Positions 41,629 through 50,715 of a stretch of 64,000 bases of DNA are shown here, in pieces. Position numbers and translations under genes: made by a program. Positions within the stretch are counted from its first letter, which is position 1. Each line of letters begins with the position of its first letter. The notes under the pieces were generated by a model. That model had not been told where the DNA came from, did no database searches, and saw only the letters and a list, made by a program, of their open reading frames with translations. Source of the DNA: Microbacterium timonense (GTDB lineage Bacteria; Actinomycetota; Actinomycetes; Actinomycetales; Microbacteriaceae); the NCBI RefSeq assembly GCF_900292075.1, contig NZ_OLMV01000004.1:124001-188000 (forward strand), in the 5' to 3' direction.

Positions 41629-42494
41629 GCGTCGCCCGGGGCACCGTGGTGACCTACCCCACGGGAGCCGTCACCTCCACGGGGACGGTCGTGCAGGTCG
41701 CCGACGCCGGCGATGGGCGGATCGCGGTCGTGCTCGATCGGACCGCGTTCCACCCGGTCGACACGGCCTGGCCGGACCAGCCCGCCGATCGCGGCGTGCT
41801 GCGGGTGGACGAGGTCGACCATCCCGTGCTCGACGCCGTCGTCGGCGCGACGCAGGACGGCTCGCTCCTGCTGGGCACGGACGTGCCGGTACGCACGGGC
41901 ACCGAGGGATGGACGTTCGTCGTCGCGCATCTGATCGACGCGGCGGCCGGTGTGCGCGCGGGCGACACCGCCGCCGTCGTGGTGGACCCCCAGCATCGCG
42001 CCGCCCTTTCGGCCGGGCACACCGCCTGTCATCTGGCCTCCCTCGCCCTCGATGCGGCACTCGGCGACGCGTGGCGCAAGGAGGTCGCCGCGGACGCGCT
42101 GGGTGCTCCGGCGTTCGACGCGCTGGCCATCCAGGAATCGCGGATCAGCCCCGACGGCTCCCGCGACGTCTACCGGATCGGCAAGTCGCTGCGGCGCAAG
42201 GGGTTCGACCCCGCCGCGCTGGGGGACCTGGACGAGCTTGCGGACCGGGTGAACCGGCAGCTGACGACCTGGCTGGCGGCAGGCGGTGCTGTGCGGATCG
42301 AGCGGGACGGCGACACCCTCGCCGACCGGCGCACCTGGGTCTGCGAGCTGGCGGTGGGCGAAGCCCGGATCCCATGCGGGGGCACGCACCTCACGTCACT
42401 CGCCCAGCTCGCGCGCGTCACGGTCGCGTTCTCCGCGACGACGGCCGAGGGCGGCCTCGAACTCGTCATGACGACGACCGCCGTCCGTGCCTGA
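41625..42494 (+). CDS. AlaX-like alanyl-tRNA editing/metal hydrolase-fold protein
   Basis: A 289-residue protein with the split zinc site of AlaX and AlaRS editing domains: [17 protein letters not shown] (HxxxH-like, about residues 128-144) and [23 protein letters not shown] (CGGTH, about 242-264). AlaX proteins remove serine or glycine from mischarged tRNA(Ala). The N-terminal half keeps a beta-barrel ([19 protein letters not shown]) as in AlaX-M. No AlaRS aminoacylation part is present. GTG 41625 overlaps the SDR stop (GTGA). Editing activity is inferred from the zinc motifs. Confidence 0.8.
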   Translation: MSVARGTVVTYPTGAVTSTGTVVQVADAGDGRIAVVLDRTAFHPVDTAWPDQPADRGVLRVDEVDHPVLDAVVGATQDGSLLLGTDVPVRTGTEGWTFVVAHLIDAAAGVRAGDTAAVVVDPQHRAALSAGHTACHLASLALDAALGDAWRKEVAADALGAPAFDALAIQESRISPDGSRDVYRIGKSLRRKGFDPAALGDLDELADRVNRQLTTWLAAGGAVRIERDGDTLADRRTWVCELAVGEARIPCGGTHLTSLAQLARVTVAFSATTAEGGLELVMTTTAVRA

Positions 42495-42600
42495 TCCGTC
42501 GGACTTCGCGATGGCGGCTCGGGCTGTCCGGGCATCTAATCTGGACGCGGCGCTCGGACAGGGCGTCGGCGGCGCGGAGGAGGTCACGGAGCAGATGGCG

Positions 42601-43311
42601 ATGACGCTTGCCGAGCTCGCCGAGGCGGGGCTCATCGACGCCGGCTGGGCGGCAGCGCTGGCACCGGTGGCGCCCGACATCGCGGCGCTGGGCGAACGTC
42701 TGCGCGCCGAGGTGGCGGCCGGTCGCCGCTACCTGCCCGCGGGTGACCGCGTGCTGCGCGCGTTCCAGCGCCCGCTCGCGGAGGTCAAGGTGCTCATCGT
42801 CGGGCAGGACCCCTACCCGACGCCCGGCCACCCGATCGGGCTGTCGTTCGCCGTCGACGCGCACGTGCGTCCCCTGCCCCGGAGCCTCTCGAACATCTAT
42901 CAGGAGCTCGAGGCCGATCTGAGCATCCCCCGCGCGACCCACGGCGACCTGTCGGCGTGGAGCGATCAGGGCGTGATGCTGCTGAACCGGGTGCTCACGG
43001 TCGCGCCCGGCGCCCCGGCATCCCATCGCGGCTGGGGATGGGAGAAGGTCACCGAGCACGCCATCCGCACGCTCGTCGACCGCCATCAGCCGCTCGTGGC
43101 GATCCTGTGGGGGAGGGATGCCGCGAACCTCCGGCCCCTTCTCGGCAGCACCCCGATCATCGAGTCACCGCACCCGTCCCCGCTGTCGGCCAGCCGGGGA
43201 TTCTTCGGCTCCCGCCCGTTCTCGCGGGCGAACGAGCTGCTCGCGCAGCAAGGGGCGCAGCCCGTCGACTGGCGTGTGCCGGCCCATGAGCTGTCCGCGG
43301 CGGCGATCTGA
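42601..43311 (+). CDS. ung: Uracil-DNA glycosylase
   Basis: A 236-residue family-1 UDG excising uracil from DNA. Seen: the water-activating loop [22 protein letters not shown] with catalytic Asp, the [11 protein letters not shown] uracil-binding strand, and the minor-groove intercalation loop [30 protein letters not shown] 42601 ([13 protein letters not shown]) has GGAG nine bases upstream; in-frame ATGs at 42595 and 42487 are less likely, as the extra N-terminus is not conserved-looking. A 106-base gap follows the AlaX-like gene and contains TAATCT, a possible -10. Confidence 0.93.
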   Translation: MTLAELAEAGLIDAGWAAALAPVAPDIAALGERLRAEVAAGRRYLPAGDRVLRAFQRPLAEVKVLIVGQDPYPTPGHPIGLSFAVDAHVRPLPRSLSNIYQELEADLSIPRATHGDLSAWSDQGVMLLNRVLTVAPGAPASHRGWGWEKVTEHAIRTLVDRHQPLVAILWGRDAANLRPLLGSTPIIESPHPSPLSASRGFFGSRPFSRANELLAQQGAQPVDWRVPAHELSAAAI

Positions 43312-43320
43312 GGAGGGCCC

Positions 43321-43995
43321 ATGCTGGAAGAGGAATACGACAAGGATCGTCGCCGGCTGCCGCGGCACCTGCAGCGCCGACCGGAGCCCGAACGGCCGTT
43401 CTCGTACGCCATCCGGCCGGTCGAGGATCGCGACATCCCCGACATCCGCGAGATCTACAACTACTACGTCACCAACTCGGTCGTCACCTTCGACGAGGAC
43501 ACCTGGTCGGTCGCGCAGTGGCGCAAGAAGCGCGAGCACCTGCGCAGACTCGGACTGCCGTTCCTCGTGGCGGAGTCGCCGACCGGCCAGATCCTCGGCT
43601 ATGCGCTCGTGCAGCCGATGTCGAGCAAGTCCGCCTACCGGTACTCGGTGGAGAACTCGATCTATCTCGGCCAGGCGGCCACAGGCAAGGGGCTCGGGCG
43701 CGCGCTGCTGGAAGCGCTCATCGACGCGTGCGAGCAGGCGGGGATCCGGCAGATGGTCGCCGTTATCAGCGACAAGGGTGCGGAGGGTTCCATCGCGCTC
43801 CACGAGCGGCTCGGGTTCGTCGAGGTCGGCCGCATGGGGCGGGTGGGATACAAGTTCGGTCGCTGGCTCGGCACGATCTACCTGCAGAAGTCGCTCAACC
43901 CGAAGAAGGCGGCCGCCGCGAAGAAGGCTGCCGCGGACGCCGCGTCGGAGGATGACCGACCGGCGGGAGCGAAGCGGCGGCTCTTCGGACGCTGA
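43321..43995 (+). CDS. GNAT N-acetyltransferase (phosphinothricin-acetyltransferase-like)
   Basis: A 224-residue GNAT protein. The core IRPVEDRDIPDIREIYNYYVTNSVVTFDEDTWS is typical of the PAT/bar-like subgroup; acetyl-CoA is bound by IYLGQAATGKGLGRALLEALIDA, and SDKGAEGSIALHERLGFVEVGRMGRVGYKFGRW matches the end of that fold. It has an unusual charged N-terminal 28 residues and a Lys/Ala-rich tail (PKKAAAAKKAAADAASEDD). ATG 43321 follows GAGGAGGGCC. The natural substrate, possibly an amine or amino-acid analogue, is not predictable. Confidence 0.87.
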   Translation: MLEEEYDKDRRRLPRHLQRRPEPERPFSYAIRPVEDRDIPDIREIYNYYVTNSVVTFDEDTWSVAQWRKKREHLRRLGLPFLVAESPTGQILGYALVQPMSSKSAYRYSVENSIYLGQAATGKGLGRALLEALIDACEQAGIRQMVAVISDKGAEGSIALHERLGFVEVGRMGRVGYKFGRWLGTIYLQKSLNPKKAAAAKKAAADAASEDDRPAGAKRRLFGR

Positions 43996-43996
43996 G

Positions 43997-44404
43997 TCAG
44001 TTCCCGGCGTGCTCGGGATGCCGGCCCCGCCGACTCCAGTCCCGCACGGCGTCGACGAGCTCACGCCAGGCGCCGACGAGTTCCGGGTCGGGCAGCTCGG
44101 CCTCGCGTGGGTCCCGTCCCGACCAGCTCGCCCGGATCCACCACACGAACCCGTCGGGCATCGGCCCGCCCTCGCGTGCCGAGGGGCCCGGGGCATCCCC
44201 GGCGCTGTCGTCCGCCGCACGCGGGCGCGCCCGCTCCCACGGGCAGCGATCCAGCAGCGGAACCCACTCCTGCGCCTCGTCGTCCGACAGCCGCGCCGAC
44301 CAGCGGCGCGTCATGCCGGCGATGCCGCCGGTGCGGGCGACCTCGACCTCGGCCGCGGGCGCGCGGTCGGCGTCAGGGCTGTGCGGGTCGGGCGGGTTCG
44401 TCAT
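43997..44404 (-). CDS. Emfourin-like protealysin inhibitor
   Basis: A 135-residue protein containing VEVARTGGIAGMTRRWSARLSDDEAQEWVPLLDRCPW and a conserved GFVWWIRASWSG followed by ELVDAVRDWSR. The R-[ST]-GG-[FI]-AG-x-[TRS]RRW pattern is the emfourin family, small inhibitors encoded next to protealysin-like M4 proteases. Its ATG 44404 lies 32 bases inside the 3' end of the protease gene, in another frame, ensuring linked expression. The extended Pro/Asp-rich N-terminus and the middle RARPRAADDSAGDAPGPSAREGG insert are likely disordered. Inhibition itself is inferred from family and context. Confidence 0.75.
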   Translation of the reverse strand: MTNPPDPHSPDADRAPAAEVEVARTGGIAGMTRRWSARLSDDEAQEWVPLLDRCPWERARPRAADDSAGDAPGPSAREGGPMPDGFVWWIRASWSGRDPREAELPDPELVGAWRELVDAVRDWSRRGRHPEHAGN

Positions 44405-45452
44405 CAGGGATCACGCCGACGCCGGTCCACCCGGCGCGGACGGCATCGACCTCCTCCGACTCCTCACCGTACTCCGCCGCGGCTGCCGCGAGCGTCGCGT
44501 GCGCGAACGTGGTGAAATCGGCGGTCGACGGCAGAGTGCCCGCCGTCAGGGTGCGGTACCAGATCAGTCCCGCCCGCTCCCACGCGTGGCCGCCGAGCGC
44601 GGTCGCGACGAGATAGAACGCGTGGTTGGGGATGCCCGAGTTGATGTGCACGCCGCCGTTGTCGTCGCGGGTGTGCACGAAATCCCGCATGTGGGCGGGC
44701 TGAGGATCCTTGCCGAGCACGTCGTCGTCGTAGGCGGTGCCGGGTGCGGCCAGGGAACGAAGCGCCCGTCCCTGCACGGCGTCGGTGAAGATGCCCTCGC
44801 CGATCAGCCAGCTGGCCGTGTCGGCGGTCTGACCTGCGCGATGCTGCTCGGCGAGTGCGCCGAAGACGTCGGCGACCGACTCGTTGAGGGCGCCTGACTG
44901 GTCCCGGTACTCCAGGCCGCCCTCGTCCTCCACGACGCCGTGCGCCAGCTCGTGGGCGATGACGCTCAACGAGCCGGTGAAGCCGCGGAAGACCTCGTCG
45001 TCGCCGTCGCCGAACACCATGCGCTCGCCGTTCCAGAAGGCGTTGTCGTAATCGCGGCCGTAGTGCACGGTCGCCAGCAGCGAGCTGCCGGAGCCGTCGA
45101 TGCTGTTGCGGGCGAACGCATCCCACCAGAAGTCGAAGGTGGCCCCCAGTCCGTCGAACGCCTCGTCGACCGCCTGGTCGCCGCTCGCCGGGTCGTCCTC
45201 GCCGCGCACTCGGACGCCGGGAAGGACCTCCCGCTGCTGAGCATCGGAGATCTCGCGGTCGGGGGCCGGCGTCGCCTCGGCCACGAGGGTGCCGGGTTCC
45301 TGGATCGACAGCCGCAGCCGCGAGCGCGCCTGGCGGTACTCGCGCGGGGCGGTCAGCGTCGCCCGAGCGGCCTCCGCGGCGCGGGCCCAGTTCTCCTCCT
45401 GGAGGGCCGCGATGCGAGCGAGCAGATACGGCGGGACGATTCCGGGAGCCAT
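44373..45452 (-). CDS. Protealysin-like M4 metallopeptidase
   Basis: A 359-residue thermolysin-family protease. The zinc site is [11 protein letters not shown] with the third ligand Glu in [13 protein letters not shown], and the proton-donor His is in [16 protein letters not shown]. There is no signal peptide; the short propeptide starts [14 protein letters not shown], whose PPYLL-type motif is diagnostic of protealysin-like enzymes as opposed to secreted thermolysins with long propeptides. Secretion, if any, is by an unknown route. TAGGTT (45464-45459, minus) is at exact leaderless spacing from ATG 45452. The inhibitor gene overlaps its 3' end. Confidence 0.92.
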   Translation of the reverse strand: MAPGIVPPYLLARIAALQEENWARAAEAARATLTAPREYRQARSRLRLSIQEPGTLVAEATPAPDREISDAQQREVLPGVRVRGEDDPASGDQAVDEAFDGLGATFDFWWDAFARNSIDGSGSSLLATVHYGRDYDNAFWNGERMVFGDGDDEVFRGFTGSLSVIAHELAHGVVEDEGGLEYRDQSGALNESVADVFGALAEQHRAGQTADTASWLIGEGIFTDAVQGRALRSLAAPGTAYDDDVLGKDPQPAHMRDFVHTRDDNGGVHINSGIPNHAFYLVATALGGHAWERAGLIWYRTLTAGTLPSTADFTTFAHATLAAAAAEYGEESEEVDAVRAGWTGVGVIPDDEPARPAQP

Positions 45453-45458
45453 GCTCCG

Positions 45459-45464
45459 AACCTA
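45459..45464 (-). promoter_or_regulatory. -10 box TAGGTT, leaderless protease gene
   Basis: Exact 12-base spacing to ATG 45452 on the minus strand. Confidence 0.55.
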
Positions 45465-45554
45465 ACGCGGCCCTCCGACCCTGCCGGGATGCGCGCCCAC
45501 CCCGTTCCGCTTCGGACCGGCGCAGGCGGTGCGAGGCCGCTCTCAGCCGTCCGC

Positions 45555-46388
45555 TCAGCCGTCCGCGTCGATCACGGGGATGGAGGCGAGCAGGCGCCGC
45601 GTGTACGAGACCTGAGGTTGCAGCAGCACCTTCTCGGTGGGGCCCTCCTCGACGATCCGGCCGTCCTTCATGACGACGACCTCGTCGCACAGGTTCTGCA
45701 CGACGCCGATGTCATGCGACACCAGCAGCAGCGTGAGGCCGTCGCGGGCCCGCAACTCGCCCAGCAGCTGCAGGATCTGCGCGCGCACCGTGACATCGAG
45801 CGCCGACAGCGGCTCGTCGCCGACCAGGAGCCGCGGGCGATGGACGATCGCGCGGGCGAGGGCGATGCGCTGGCGCTGCCCGCCCGAGAACTCGTGGGGG
45901 AATCGGTCGGCCATTCCGGCCTCGAGGCCCACGTCCTCGAGGACGTCGCGGACGCGAGCGCGCCGGTCGCCGGCGATGCCGAGCGCCCACAGCGGCTCGC
46001 CGACGATGCGGCCGACGCTCATGCGCGGGTCCAGGGACGCGTAAGGGTCCTGGAACACGATGCCGGTCTGCCGGCGGAGCCAGTGCAGCGCGCGTGCCGG
46101 GGCGCGCGCGTCCACCGTGCGGCCATCGAACTCGACGGTGCCGGCGGTGGGGGCATCCAGCGCCAGGAGCAGTCGCACCAGCGTCGACTTGCCCGAGCCC
46201 GACTCGCCGATGAGGCCGACCGCCGAGCCCTCGCGCACGTCGATGTCGGCGTCCTCGAGTCCGGTCGTGAAGGTGCGCCGCTCGAACAGTGCGGTCTTGG
46301 GCGTGGGGTAGCGCCGCGTGAGTCCACGCGCGCGCAGCAGGGCCGGAGCGGGGGACGCCGAACGCGTCTCGCGTCGCTGACCTGTCAT
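45555..46388 (-). CDS. Peptide ABC transporter ATP-binding protein (DppF/OppF-like)
   Basis: A 277-residue ABC ATPase: Walker [22 protein letters not shown]-loop [15 protein letters not shown], signature [19 protein letters not shown], Walker [13 protein letters not shown] and switch His SHD. The C-terminal oligopeptide-type extension ([20 protein letters not shown]) is present. It is the last gene of the five-gene importer operon and overlaps the other ATPase gene by four bases. Codons around the stop are duplicated (a 12-bp direct repeat with a second in-frame stop), without effect on the protein. Confidence 0.93.
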   Translation of the reverse strand: MTGQRRETRSASPAPALLRARGLTRRYPTPKTALFERRTFTTGLEDADIDVREGSAVGLIGESGSGKSTLVRLLLALDAPTAGTVEFDGRTVDARAPARALHWLRRQTGIVFQDPYASLDPRMSVGRIVGEPLWALGIAGDRRARVRDVLEDVGLEAGMADRFPHEFSGGQRQRIALARAIVHRPRLLVGDEPLSALDVTVRAQILQLLGELRARDGLTLLLVSHDIGVVQNLCDEVVVMKDGRIVEEGPTEKVLLQPQVSYTRRLLASIPVIDADG

Positions 46389-47173
46389 TCCGCCCCTCCC
46401 GGTCGCCACAGCGTCGCCGTCGCGTCGCGCAGCAGCGCCTGCGTCACGACGGATGCCGGAGCCGACAGCAGCTGCGCCACCGGAGCCTCCTCCACCACGC
46501 GGCCGCGGTCGAGAACGACCGCATGCGTGGCGATCTGGGAGAGCACCGCGAGGTCGTGGGTGATGAACACCAGCGACATGCCGTCGTCGCGCACCAGCGA
46601 CAGCAGCAGCTGGAGGATCTCGGCCTGGATCGTCACATCGAGCGCCGTCGTCGGCTCGTCGGCGATGAGCAGCCGTGGGCGGCACGCGAGGGCCATCGCG
46701 ATGGCGACCCGCTGGCGTTGACCGCCCGACAGCTGGTGCGGGTAGCGCGCGACGACGCGCTGCGGGTCGGGGAGAGCGACACGGGATGCCTCGGCGACGG
46801 CCCGCGCCGCGGCATCCCGCTTCGACAGCCCCTCGTGGATGCGCGCCGACTCCGCGATCTGGCGTCCCACGGTGCGGATGGGGTTGAGCGCGGTGCGCGG
46901 TTCCTGGAAGACGATGCCGATCTCGTCGCCGCGCAACTGCGCGAGCTCCCGGTCGCGCAGTCCGAGGATCTCACGCCCGTCCCACCGCACGCTCCCCGAG
47001 GCGACCGCCCCGTCGGGGAGGAGCCCGAGGATCGCCAGCGCGGTGAGCGACTTGCCCGAGCCCGACTCGCCGATGAGCCCCATCCGGGCCCCGTCGGGCA
47101 CCTCGAACGACACACCGTCCACGACACGGCGTCCGCCGATGTCGACCGCGAGGTCGTGCACCTCCAGACTCAC
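46385..47173 (-). CDS. Peptide ABC transporter ATP-binding protein (DppD/OppD-like)
   Basis: A 262-residue ABC ATPase with [72 protein letters not shown] and ITHDLAVL. It is somewhat shorter than E. coli DppD because the Cys-rich iron-sulfur-like tail is missing. GTG 47173 overlaps the permease stop (GTGA) and begins [10 protein letters not shown]; a longer frame upstream lies within the permease gene. The two ATPases presumably form the heterodimeric motor of the importer. Confidence 0.93.
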   Translation of the reverse strand: MSLEVHDLAVDIGGRRVVDGVSFEVPDGARMGLIGESGSGKSLTALAILGLLPDGAVASGSVRWDGREILGLRDRELAQLRGDEIGIVFQEPRTALNPIRTVGRQIAESARIHEGLSKRDAAARAVAEASRVALPDPQRVVARYPHQLSGGQRQRVAIAMALACRPRLLIADEPTTALDVTIQAEILQLLLSLVRDDGMSLVFITHDLAVLSQIATHAVVLDRGRVVEEAPVAQLLSAPASVVTQALLRDATATLWRPGGAE

Positions 47174-48090
47174 GAGACGACCTCCGGAATGTGCAGACGC
47201 GCGCGGCGCGTCGCGAAGGGGCTGCGCGAGAGGGTCGGGTCGGTGACTTCGCGCAGGGCGTCGCCGAGCAGGTTCAGCCCCAGCACGGTGAGGGTGATCG
47301 CCAGACCCGGCCACACCACCGACAGCGGGTGCACGCCGATGAACTGCTGGAGCTGAGCCAGGAGCAGCCCCCATGAGGGCTCGGTCACGGGTGCCCCGAA
47401 TCCGAGGTACGACAGCCCTGCCTCGGCGAGGACGGCCACCGCCATGCCCCACGACAGCTGCACGATGAACACCGGAGCGACGTTGGGGAGCAGGTGGCGC
47501 CACAGGTTCTGCGCAGGCGTGAGTCCTGACGCGCGACCGGCCAGCACGAAGTCGCTGTGCAGCACGCGGCGCAGCTCGGGACGGGTGACGCGGGCGATGT
47601 TCACCCCGAAGCCGATTCCGACGGCCCAGATCACGACCCAGAGCGAGCCGCCCCACACCGCCGAGATCATCATCGCGATGATGAGGACGGGGAAGGCGAT
47701 GAGGATGTCCACGAAGACGGCGACGGATTCACGGATCCACCGCGCGGTCAACGCGCCGAGGGCGGCGAGCATTATGCCGATCACGGTGGCGATGACGCCG
47801 GCGCCGACCGCGACGAACACCGTGGTGCGGGCGCCCGCCATGAGAAGACTCAGGATGTCGCGCCCCGACCCGTCGGTTCCCAGCACGTGGGGCCAGTTCG
47901 GCAACGCCCAGCGGTTCGAGATCTCGACCTTCTGCGGGTCGAAGGGCGTCCAGAAGCCGGCGATCAACGCCGACAGGCAGACCACGGCCACGACGATGAT
48001 CCCGAAGCGACCGGTCCCCAGCGACCAGAGCCGGCGCAGCCACGCCCATCGGGACCGGCGGCGCCGCGTCGGAGGCGGCGAGGCAGTCAC
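47170..48090 (-). CDS. Peptide ABC transporter permease (DppC/OppC-like)
   Basis: A 306-residue permease with six predicted membrane segments. A basic N-terminus (TRRRRSRWAWLRRLW) precedes the first helix, RFGIIVVAVVCLSALIAGF. LGTDGSGRDILSLLMAGARTTVFVAVGAG is the OppC-type periplasmic start, and AVLAEAGLSYLGFGAPVTEPSWG is the coupling loop and family signature. The stop overlaps the DppD-like GTG and the start overlaps the DppB-like stop, so [11 protein letters not shown] runs through the operon. Confidence 0.93.
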   Translation of the reverse strand: MTASPPPTRRRRSRWAWLRRLWSLGTGRFGIIVVAVVCLSALIAGFWTPFDPQKVEISNRWALPNWPHVLGTDGSGRDILSLLMAGARTTVFVAVGAGVIATVIGIMLAALGALTARWIRESVAVFVDILIAFPVLIIAMMISAVWGGSLWVVIWAVGIGFGVNIARVTRPELRRVLHSDFVLAGRASGLTPAQNLWRHLLPNVAPVFIVQLSWGMAVAVLAEAGLSYLGFGAPVTEPSWGLLLAQLQQFIGVHPLSVVWPGLAITLTVLGLNLLGDALREVTDPTLSRSPFATRRARLHIPEVVS

Positions 48091-49037
48091 GATGCCTCCC
48101 GCTGGCGCGGATCGATCATCCGGTGCACCAGGTCGACGACGAATCCGACCACCAGCACGAATCCGGTGAGCACGAGCAGCTCACCTTGCACCTTCGGGAG
48201 GTCGCGCGCCGCCACATCGGCCACGAGCATGCGTCCGATGCCGGGGAGGGAGAACAGCTGTTCGATGACGACGGCGCCCACGATGATGCCCGCCACCTGC
48301 AGACCCAGCACGGTGATCACCGACAGCCCGACGACGGGCAGTCCGTGCCGGAGCAGCGCCTGGTCCCGGGTGAGGCCTTTCGCTGCCGCCGTGCGGACGA
48401 AGTCCAGCCCGACCGCCTGCAGCGTCGCGCTGCGGACGAACCGCAGGAGCATCGCCCCCTCGACGATGCCGATCGTGAGGGCCGGGAGGATGAGCGCGCG
48501 CAGCGCGGTCCACGGGTCGGTCCAGCCGGTGCGGGGGAAGCCCTGCGCCGGCAGCCAGCCGAGCCACACCGCGAACACGACGACCAGCATCATGCCGGCC
48601 CAGACGACGGGCACGGCGGCGAGGGCCTGGGCGCCGACGTTCAGCGCGGTCCCGTCGGCCCGGCCGCGCCGCATGGCCGAGAGCACGCCGAGGGGGCCGC
48701 TGATCAGCACGGCGATGAGGAGCGAGAGGATGCCGAGGGGCACCGTGACCTGAGCCTTCTGCGCCAGCTCCTGCACCACGCTGGTGCCGGTGAGGAGCGA
48801 GGTGCCGAGGTCGCCGCGGAAGACGCCGCCGATCCACTCGAAGTACTGCTCGGTCAAGGGGCGGTCAAGGCCCAGGCGTTCGCGCACCGCGTCCTGCTGC
48901 TCCGGTGTGCTGCCCACCCCCGCGATGAGATGGGCGATGTCACCGGGGAGCACCCGGAGCGTCAGGAAGATGAGCACGCTGGCGACGAGGAGCCCGAGCA
49001 GGAGCAGGGCGAATCGGGTCAGCGCGTAGCGGATCAC
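48087..49037 (-). CDS. Peptide ABC transporter permease (DppB/OppB-like)
   Basis: A 316-residue permease: first helix RYALTRFALLLLGLLVASVLIFLTLRVLPGD, then the external domain with RERLGLDRPLTEQYFEWIGGVFRGDLGTSLLTG, and five more membrane segments. Characteristic is RFVRSATLQAVGLDFVRTAAAKGL, the EAA-type coupling segment, and EQLFSLPGIGRMLV near the end. ATG 49037 overlaps the substrate-binding-protein stop by four bases. Confidence 0.93.
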   Translation of the reverse strand: MIRYALTRFALLLLGLLVASVLIFLTLRVLPGDIAHLIAGVGSTPEQQDAVRERLGLDRPLTEQYFEWIGGVFRGDLGTSLLTGTSVVQELAQKAQVTVPLGILSLLIAVLISGPLGVLSAMRRGRADGTALNVGAQALAAVPVVWAGMMLVVVFAVWLGWLPAQGFPRTGWTDPWTALRALILPALTIGIVEGAMLLRFVRSATLQAVGLDFVRTAAAKGLTRDQALLRHGLPVVGLSVITVLGLQVAGIIVGAVVIEQLFSLPGIGRMLVADVAARDLPKVQGELLVLTGFVLVVGFVVDLVHRMIDPRQREAS

Positions 49038-50548
49038 CCGTTGCTCTTGGCGATCTCGGCGAGATTGAGGCGCTCGTTCACGTTGATCGAGGGCATACCC
49101 GTGATGTTAGTGCCGACCGCGATGACCGACGCGCCGTTGTACAGCCAGTCCGCCGCGGCGTCCTCCGACACGATCCGCGCGGCCTGCTTCAGCAGATCCG
49201 CCGCCTCGGCCTCGTCCGTGGCGGCGAGGGACTGCGCGTACAGGCTCTGCACCTCGGGGTTGTCGTAGGTGAAGTAGTAGTCCGGGTTCGCCCAATTCTC
49301 GAAGTCCCGCGCCTCGGTGTGCAGCACGAAGCTGAGGTCGTAGTCCTTGTTCGTGTACACGTCGGTCAGCCACGTGGTGAAGTCGACGGAGTCCACTTCG
49401 AGCGTGATGCCGACCTCGTCGAGATCCGACACCAGGATCTGCGGAATCGTCGTCGAGTAGAAGTTGGGGATCGTGAGGGTCAGCTCGAGGTCCTCCACGC
49501 CGGCCTCCTCGAGGAGCTTCTTGGCCGCCTCGGGATCGTAGGGCGCGACGTCCGAGAGGTCCTCGTAGCCGGGGTCGAGCTCGGGGATCGGGCCGTACTG
49601 GGTCTGGCCGGAGCCGAGCGCCTCGATGATGGCGTCGTGGTCGATCGCCTGACGGATCGCCTGGCGCACCCGTTTGTCGGCGAGCGGACCCGACGTCTGG
49701 TTGAACGCGAGAGTGCCCTTGTCGGTGGACTTGCCCAGCACCAGGGCGAAGTCGCCGTTCGCCTCGACCTGGTCCTTCAGGTTGGCGTCGAACCCGGTCA
49801 GCACGTCCACCTCGCCCGCCAGGGCGGCGTTCAGCGCCGCCTGGTTGTCGGGGATGTAGTCGAAGACGACCTCGCCGACGCCGGCCCTCTCACCCCAGTA
49901 CGCGTCGTTGCGGGTGAAGGTGATGCTGTCGCCCTGGCGCCAGTCCGACAGCACGAACGGCCCGGTACCGTTCGCCTCCGTCTGGTAGTCGACGGTGTCA
50001 CCCTCCTTCAGCACGATCCCCGCGCGGCCGGTGAGGTTCCACAGCAGGCTGGAGTCGGGCTCGCTGAGGGTCAGCGTGATGTCCTGCCCGTCGGCCGTGA
50101 TCGAGGTCACGTTCGCCAGGCGCGCCGAGTCTCGCCATTCGGGTGTGTCGCGCCGGGTCGTGAGCGACCACACCACATCCTGCGGGGTCAGCGGCTGGCC
50201 GTCGTGGAACGTCACGCCCTCGCGCAGCGCGAAGGTGTACGTGAGGCCGTCGGGAGAGACGGTCCAGTCGCTCGCCAACGCCGGGACGATGTCCTGCTCG
50301 GGTGTGCGTGCCACCAGGCCCTGGTAGATGTTGTCGACCAGGATCTGGTCCAGCGCCGAGCCGGCCGTCTCGCGGATGTCGAGGTTGCCCGGCTCCAGCA
50401 CGAGGCGGATCGCCACCGAGGCGTCGGGGTCGGGCTCGCCGCCGACGGGGGTCGGCGTGGCTCCGCCGCCTCCGCTGCTGCAGGCGGTGAGTGCGAGCAG
50501 ACCCGCGGCCAGGAGCGAGACGGTGGCAAGGGCAGTGCGGCGGAGCAT
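49034..50548 (-). CDS. Peptide ABC transporter substrate-binding lipoprotein
   Basis: A 504-residue SBP_bac_5 protein. The signal peptide LRRTALATVSLLAAGLLALTAC ends in a lipobox with Cys at about residue 22, so it is anchored outside the membrane. Family marks are LVDNIYQGLVARTPEQDIVPALASDWTVSPDGLTYTFALREGVTFHDGQPLTPQDVVWSL and RQAIDHDAIIEALGSGQTQYGPIPE. ATG 50548 follows GAAAGGACCTCC; the earlier ATG (50599) lacks a site. First gene of the importer operon. Peptide or nickel-type ligands are both possible in this family. Confidence 0.93.
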   Translation of the reverse strand: MLRRTALATVSLLAAGLLALTACSSGGGGATPTPVGGEPDPDASVAIRLVLEPGNLDIRETAGSALDQILVDNIYQGLVARTPEQDIVPALASDWTVSPDGLTYTFALREGVTFHDGQPLTPQDVVWSLTTRRDTPEWRDSARLANVTSITADGQDITLTLSEPDSSLLWNLTGRAGIVLKEGDTVDYQTEANGTGPFVLSDWRQGDSITFTRNDAYWGERAGVGEVVFDYIPDNQAALNAALAGEVDVLTGFDANLKDQVEANGDFALVLGKSTDKGTLAFNQTSGPLADKRVRQAIRQAIDHDAIIEALGSGQTQYGPIPELDPGYEDLSDVAPYDPEAAKKLLEEAGVEDLELTLTIPNFYSTTIPQILVSDLDEVGITLEVDSVDFTTWLTDVYTNKDYDLSFVLHTEARDFENWANPDYYFTYDNPEVQSLYAQSLAATDEAEAADLLKQAARIVSEDAAADWLYNGASVIAVGTNITGMPSINVNERLNLAEIAKSNG

Positions 50549-50715
50549 GGAGGTCCTTTCGGGAGGGGTCCCGTGTGCTGTGCGAGGTCTGCATCCCATC
50601 GGCGCGGGCGCAGCTGCGGTAACAGCCTAGGGATTTCGCGAGCGCGTACGGCAACCCGCTACTCGGAACGCAACAGAACCGTGAGACCTTCCCGCGCTGC
50701 GCCCGCCACGGCGTC

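Noticed and set aside
45542..45565. Duplicated stop region of the last ABC gene as a functional element
   Set aside because: A simple 12-bp tandem duplication that repeats the last codons and stop; no further structure.
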